A stretch of 64,000 nt of DNA, from the NCBI RefSeq assembly GCF_019175385.1, contig NC_083345.1:14780027-14844026 (forward strand). The letters run 5' to 3'. The translations under genes and the position numbers were made by a program. Below are positions 59,550-64,000 of the stretch, one piece after another. The DNA is from Lycium barbarum. Lineage: Eukaryota > Streptophyta > Magnoliopsida > Solanales > Solanaceae. The notes below the pieces were generated by a model that had not been told where the DNA came from, ran no database searches, and saw nothing but the letters and a program-made list of their open reading frames with translations. The number at the start of each line of letters is the position of its first letter. Within the stretch, counting starts at the first letter, position 1.

Positions 59550-61865
59550 GAGTCCGGAACTAAAATGCCCAAAAAAAATCACTTTGAACCAAAATATTCT
59601 AATAAAAAAAAAGTTACAAAATTATTTTTAGCGCAGTAATTTACTGCGCTAAAGCAGTTCACGGAGACGGAGCCGTTAACTGCTTTAGCGCAGTATTTTA
59701 TTGCGTTATAGAAGCTGTTAAAAAAAAAATCTATAACGCAGTAAGATACTGCCTTATAGAAACAGTACCAAAAAAAAACAAAAATTAGCCAACTTTATTT
59801 TTTGAAACACTTAGTGTTTTTTTTTTCATACTTTGACCAATGATTAGTCGTGTGTCAAGATTCCGAAACGTCAATATTTTATATAGAACCTGATATTTTT
59901 TTCTGCGTACAATAATGTAGGCTCAATACATTAAGGATACGTAAATGTTCGGATCGTCATTTTAGGGGTTGAAAAGGTGTCCGAAGTAAGTTTTGTTTGT
60001 AAATTTTAGGTTTAAGTGTTCTATATACATAGACGTCCATTTTTGTTTGAAGACTTGTTGTCATTAGCTTAAAGTTTTTTATTTTTAGGGTTTAGATTTA
60101 AGTGTGTTATTTTTTAAAGCGTAACTTTATTTCTAATATACGCGTTTTTTTGCGCTCGGACGTCCGATTTACGCGATTTCTTTTTTGCAACATATTGGAA
60201 AGAAAGTTACGCATTAAAAAATAACACACTTAAGGAACTTAGTGTTTTTTTCCATAAAAAGATCGCAATTATTTTAATAAATCTTTTCTTTGCAGCGCTT
60301 AGTGTTTTTTCCATACTTTGACCAACGATTAGTCGTGTGTCAAGACTCCGAAACGTCAATATTTTATATAAAACCTGATATTTTTTTCTGCGTACTATAA
60401 TGTAGGCTCAATACATCAAGTATATGTAAACGTTCGGATCGTCATTTTAGGGGTTGAAAAGGTACCCGAAGTAAGTTTTGTTTAAGGTTTAGGTGTTTTA
60501 TTTTTTAAGGTTTTGATTTAAGCGTGTTATTTTTTAATCAAGACATAATTTTATTTTGAATATAAATATAATTCTAAAAAATATAGGGAGAAAAACTAGT
60601 TGTAAAGTGGTTAAACTTTAGATGGTCATAACTTTGCGCTCGGACGTCCGATTTACGTGTTTTTTTTTTAACTTGCGTAATTTTTCGAGATCTATGCGGA
60701 CAAACGGCCGCAAGGCAGTTTGGCCGAGCCGATTTTTTTAAAAAACACCTTTTATCCCATTCAATTTCAATTTTCCCCCAAATTGGCCTGAAATTTTCAG
60801 TTTTATTTACTTATAAGATGATGATACGCAATAGATTTCAACGTAAAAATCTCGGGGTAATGTAGCTGTGAATGTCAATTTCACTTATGCGGTTTCAATT
60901 TTCGAAAATAAAGCTGACTAATTTTCTCGACATATAAAGTTGACTAAAATAACCTTACAGTCAAACACTAAGTTTTTTCAAACAAAACTTACTTCGGGCA
61001 CCTTTTCAACCCCTAAAATGACTATCCGAACGTATACGTATCCTTGATGTATTGAGCCTACATTATTGTACGCAGAAAAAAATATTAGGTTCGATATAAA
61101 TATTGACATTTCGGAGTCTCGACACACGACTAATCATTGGTCAAAGTATGGAAAAAAACACTAAGTGTTTCAAAAAATAAAGTTGGCCAAATTTTTTTTT
61201 TTTAGTGCTTGCTATTTTACTTGCGCTATACAAACAAAAAAAAAAATTTTTTAGCGCAGTAAAATATTGCGCGACTTTATTTTCAATAAATCTAAACCCT
61301 AAAAATAAAAAACCTTAAGCTAATGACAACAAGTCTTCAAACATAAATGGACGTCTATGTATATAGAACACTTAAACCTAAAGTTTACAAATAGTATATA
61401 GAACACTTAAACCTAAAGTTTACAAATAAAACTTACTTCGGACACCTTTTCAACCCCTAAAATGACGATCCGAACGTTTACGTATCCTTGATGTATTGAG
61501 CCTACATTATTGTACGCAGAAAAAAAATCAAGTTGTATATAAAATATTGACGTTTCGGAGTCTTGACACACGACTAATCGTTGGTCAAAGTATGGAAAAA
61601 ACACTAAGTGTTGCAAAAAATAAAGTTGGCCAATTTTTTTTTTTTTTTTGGTACTGTTTCTATAACGCAGTATTTTACTGCATTATAGAATTTTATTTTT
61701 ATTTTAACGCAGTAAAATACTGCGCTAAAGCAGTTAACGGCTCCGTCTTTGTGAACTGCTTTAGCGCAGTAAATTACTGCGCTAAAGGTAGTTTTGTAAC
61801 ATTTTTTTTTGTTGGGGTATTTTGGTTCAAAGTGATTTTTTTGGGGGCATTTTGGTTCCGGACTC
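59550..61865. mobile_element. Hairpin (foldback) MULE, 2.3 kb, with nested palindromes
   Basis: Ends GAGTCCGGAAC and GTTCCGGACTC are perfect inverted repeats. Flanks GACGGTGTT (59541-59549) and GACAGTGTT (61866-61874) are a 9-bp duplication with one mismatch. Nearly the whole element is two inverted arms. Each arm carries two copies of a block of about 190 bp (AGTCGTGTGTCAAGA ... AACGTTCGGATCGTC ... GGGGTTGAAAAGGT). Direct copies lie at about 59815 and 60300; inverted copies end at about 61165 and 61610. Each outer end also holds small hairpins of TTTAGCGCAGTAA/TTTACTGCGCTAAA. No coding frame. Confidence 0.85.
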
Positions 61866-61874
61866 GACAGTGTT

Positions 61875-62704
61875 TCGGATATACTAGTAACTTTTAAGAA
61901 ATGTAATTTTCTTTAATTAATTTTTACTCATTAAAGCTTAAATAGATGAAAAGAAATACAGTACAGTACTTAATAGTAGTATTGTTTTCCTGATCAAAAT
62001 TTGAATATAAAGCTTTATGATTTTCTTGTCACTTGATTGATTATTAAGTCACACTCATCAATGCTCTCTTCTTAATTCTAAACAAGAATTATTGACGAGT
62101 TGAAACGATTTAAAGAATAATTAAACAAACACATTTTTTTTCCCGATACAAATAATCTAACCGCGATATTTTTTTATTTTTTTTTATAATTTTTTTAGAA
62201 TGGTGTTTTTTATTAATAAAGAAAGCAGATGTTCTGCTGCAAAAGCAGCTACAATATGATCCAGGTGGAAAATAACCGCGATATTCTTGCCTTGGCTGCA
62301 ATAGAAAAAGTGATCTTATTTTAATAGACGCAAAAAATAAAATCTCCCTTTTATCATATAAGAGAAAGGGAAAATAAGAATTGTCTAATCAGGCGCCTCT
62401 AACCCCAAAGTTTTGTTAGCTTTAAAATTCTAAACTTAATATGCAAGATCAAGTCAAATGAGAATTATTAAATTAGATTAATTTTTTTTAATTTGGTTTT
62501 ATAAACAATTTTTAACATTTTGATAAAATGAAAGAAGAAAAGATTGCATAGTTTTTAGGGGAAAATGAACATTCAGGGGTTGACAAGACCAGATATAGGA
62601 GGAAAACTGGAACAGTGATAGATGAAAAGAGGTAATGCCCGGCAAAGAACCAATGTATGTGTTTGCCTCTGCATAGTTGGTTTAACTTTTGTGTTTTGGC
62701 GACA
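61875..62704. other. AT-rich intergenic DNA
   Basis: I see no gene, promoter or clear repeat in this stretch. Confidence 0.6.
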
Positions 62705-62712
62705 GAATAATG

Positions 62713-63781
62713 TAGGGCTGGGCATAAATAAAGAAAATCGAAAAATCGAACCGAACTTCAAAAAATCGAAATCGAAATAGCCGAATCGAAATTTGATAAA
62801 ACTGAACTGAAGAACCGAACGCCCACCGTAGTTTATTCTCTTCTTGACAAGTATATTCTCTCACATTTGGTGAGAGCTTAGAGAAATTAGGAGTTATATT
62901 GATGTAAAGGCTACTCGAACCAATTTTTTCTTAGTAGTTTTAATTATTTTCCCATTACTTGGTAGGATCATATTCTGTGAAATCAACTTAGAGTTGAGAT
63001 ACTCTTAGGTTGATTATAGTTTTTTACTCTTGCAAAGCGTAGTTATTCATTTTGTAATTGATTTCGTTATTTTCATTATTAATAAAAAAATCGCTAAACT
63101 CGCTGCTCAGTGGTATAATATTAGTTAATAAAAAAAAATCGAGCGGAGGTCTATCGAAATATTTCAACAAACTCGAACACTTTATGGTTTACGTTTTCAG
63201 AAACTTCGGTGTTCGGTTCGGTGTTTGGTTTTTAGAGTTCGGTTCTTCGGTGTTCCGGTTTAAACCGAAATTTAATACATTACCAAAAAAAAAAAAAAAA
63301 ATAGTCCAGGCTCATTAAGTTTAAGCCCAAAAAAAACCAATTTTAACAAGCCCTCTTTTGCTTTTGTATCCCTAATTTTCCACTTCAGTTGAGAGAATCA
63401 AATATCCTTAACAAAGGAATGTGACTAGGATGTGTCTTTAGGATTAATGTATGTCTTTTGTGTGTTTTCTTAATTATTCTTATTGTATGTATATAACACC
63501 TAGTAATCTTATATCATGGTTATGATTTTCTATTCTTGTGTATCTTGTTTGTTTGATTTTGATTTCAATTTATCAGTTTTATTGCTTTTGAAAATATGAA
63601 TTAGTGTAAATGGAATCGCTTCTAATATCATATCAAAAAAACCGAATTGAAAAAATCGAAACCGAACTTCAAAAAATCGAAACCGAAAGAACCGAACCGA
63701 ACTAGTTGGGTTCGGTGTTCGGTGTCCACCTTCAAAAAACCGAAACCGAAATGGCCGAACCGAACCAAACGCCCACCCTTA
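62713..63781. mobile_element. Nonautonomous hAT element, 1.07 kb
   Basis: It begins TAGGGCTGGGC and ends GCCCACCCTTA, inverted termini, flanked by perfect 8-bp duplications GAATAATG at 62705-62712 and 63782-63789. Subterminal regions are packed with AACCGAAC / GTTCGGTT motifs in both orientations, as expected for transposase-binding sub-repeats. No transposase frame. Confidence 0.88.
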
Positions 63782-63789
63782 GAATAATG

Positions 63790-64000
63790 ACACAAGCCAG
63801 GGTTCTTGATCCTTGGGGTCAGGGGTTCCTTTTTCATATATATTACTAAAAATCAGGGTTAAGGGTTAAAACACACCATCAAGTGTCACCTTTTTTTGAG
63901 TTTTCTATCTGAACTATGTGTGAGAGTTTCCTCACGAACTAATTTGTAAAACACACCTCAACTATCACTTGTTCACTTTTCCTATCTGAACTATCACCAA
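63790..64000. other. Edge of another dispersed repeat
   Basis: AAAACACACC.TCAA and TCTATCTGAACTATG / CCTATCTGAACTATC occur twice each in this short stretch, typical of a Solanaceae repeat that continues past the window. Confidence 0.45.

Noticed and set aside
61496..61897. 133-codon plus-strand frame
   Set aside because: It lies in the arm of the hairpin MULE, is full of Phe/Lys runs from A and T tracts, and continues past the element boundary.

Overview
The window is nuclear DNA of a flowering plant, almost certainly from the nightshade family (Solanaceae). The evidence is four intron-rich plant genes with GT-AG splice sites and chloroplast-type leader sequences, set in AT-rich DNA. Around them are repeats I recognise from Solanaceae: TS and Au SINEs, the 3' end of an RTE-type LINE, Stowaway and hAT MITEs, and LTRs beginning TGTAACACCCC or TGTCACACCCC. 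No rRNA, tRNA gene, CRISPR array or bacterial operon was found.

Layout. 1-8.6 kb is repeat-rich intergenic DNA: a Stowaway MITE, a 5'-truncated LINE, and short tandem repeats. 8.6-17.7 kb (minus) holds a three-exon gene for a zf-XS/XS-domain protein (502 aa). 17.9-19.3 kb is a Helitron-like composite with a low-complexity core. 20.7-22.7 kb (plus) is PSB27-H2 (LPA19), a lumenal factor for photosystem II D1 maturation (200 aa, three exons). 24.3-29.2 kb (minus) is HISN5, imidazoleglycerol-phosphate dehydratase of histidine synthesis (268 aa, eight exons). A possible 71-codon gene lies at 30.5-30.7 kb. 32.0-45.7 kb (minus) encodes a 1589-aa PHD-finger/GNAT acetyltransferase-like protein of the IDM1 type in eight coding exons. 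Its leader is spliced and contains repeat-derived uORFs. From 46.8 kb to the end the window is nested transposons: a foldback MULE split by two solo LTRs, a solo LTR split by two MULE-like insertions, a hAT MITE, a hairpin MULE of 2.3 kb, and a 1.07-kb hAT element.

How the genes relate. The four genes are not one pathway; they act in the chloroplast (PSB27-H2, and HISN5 by its leader) and probably in the nucleus or RNA silencing (PHD-GNAT, XS). From memory, their Arabidopsis homologues sit next to each other in different pairs at three loci. This suggests an old gene block kept whole here and split by duplicate-gene loss in Arabidopsis. Exon boundaries were derived by hand: splice phases close exactly and the total lengths are divisible by three in all four genes.
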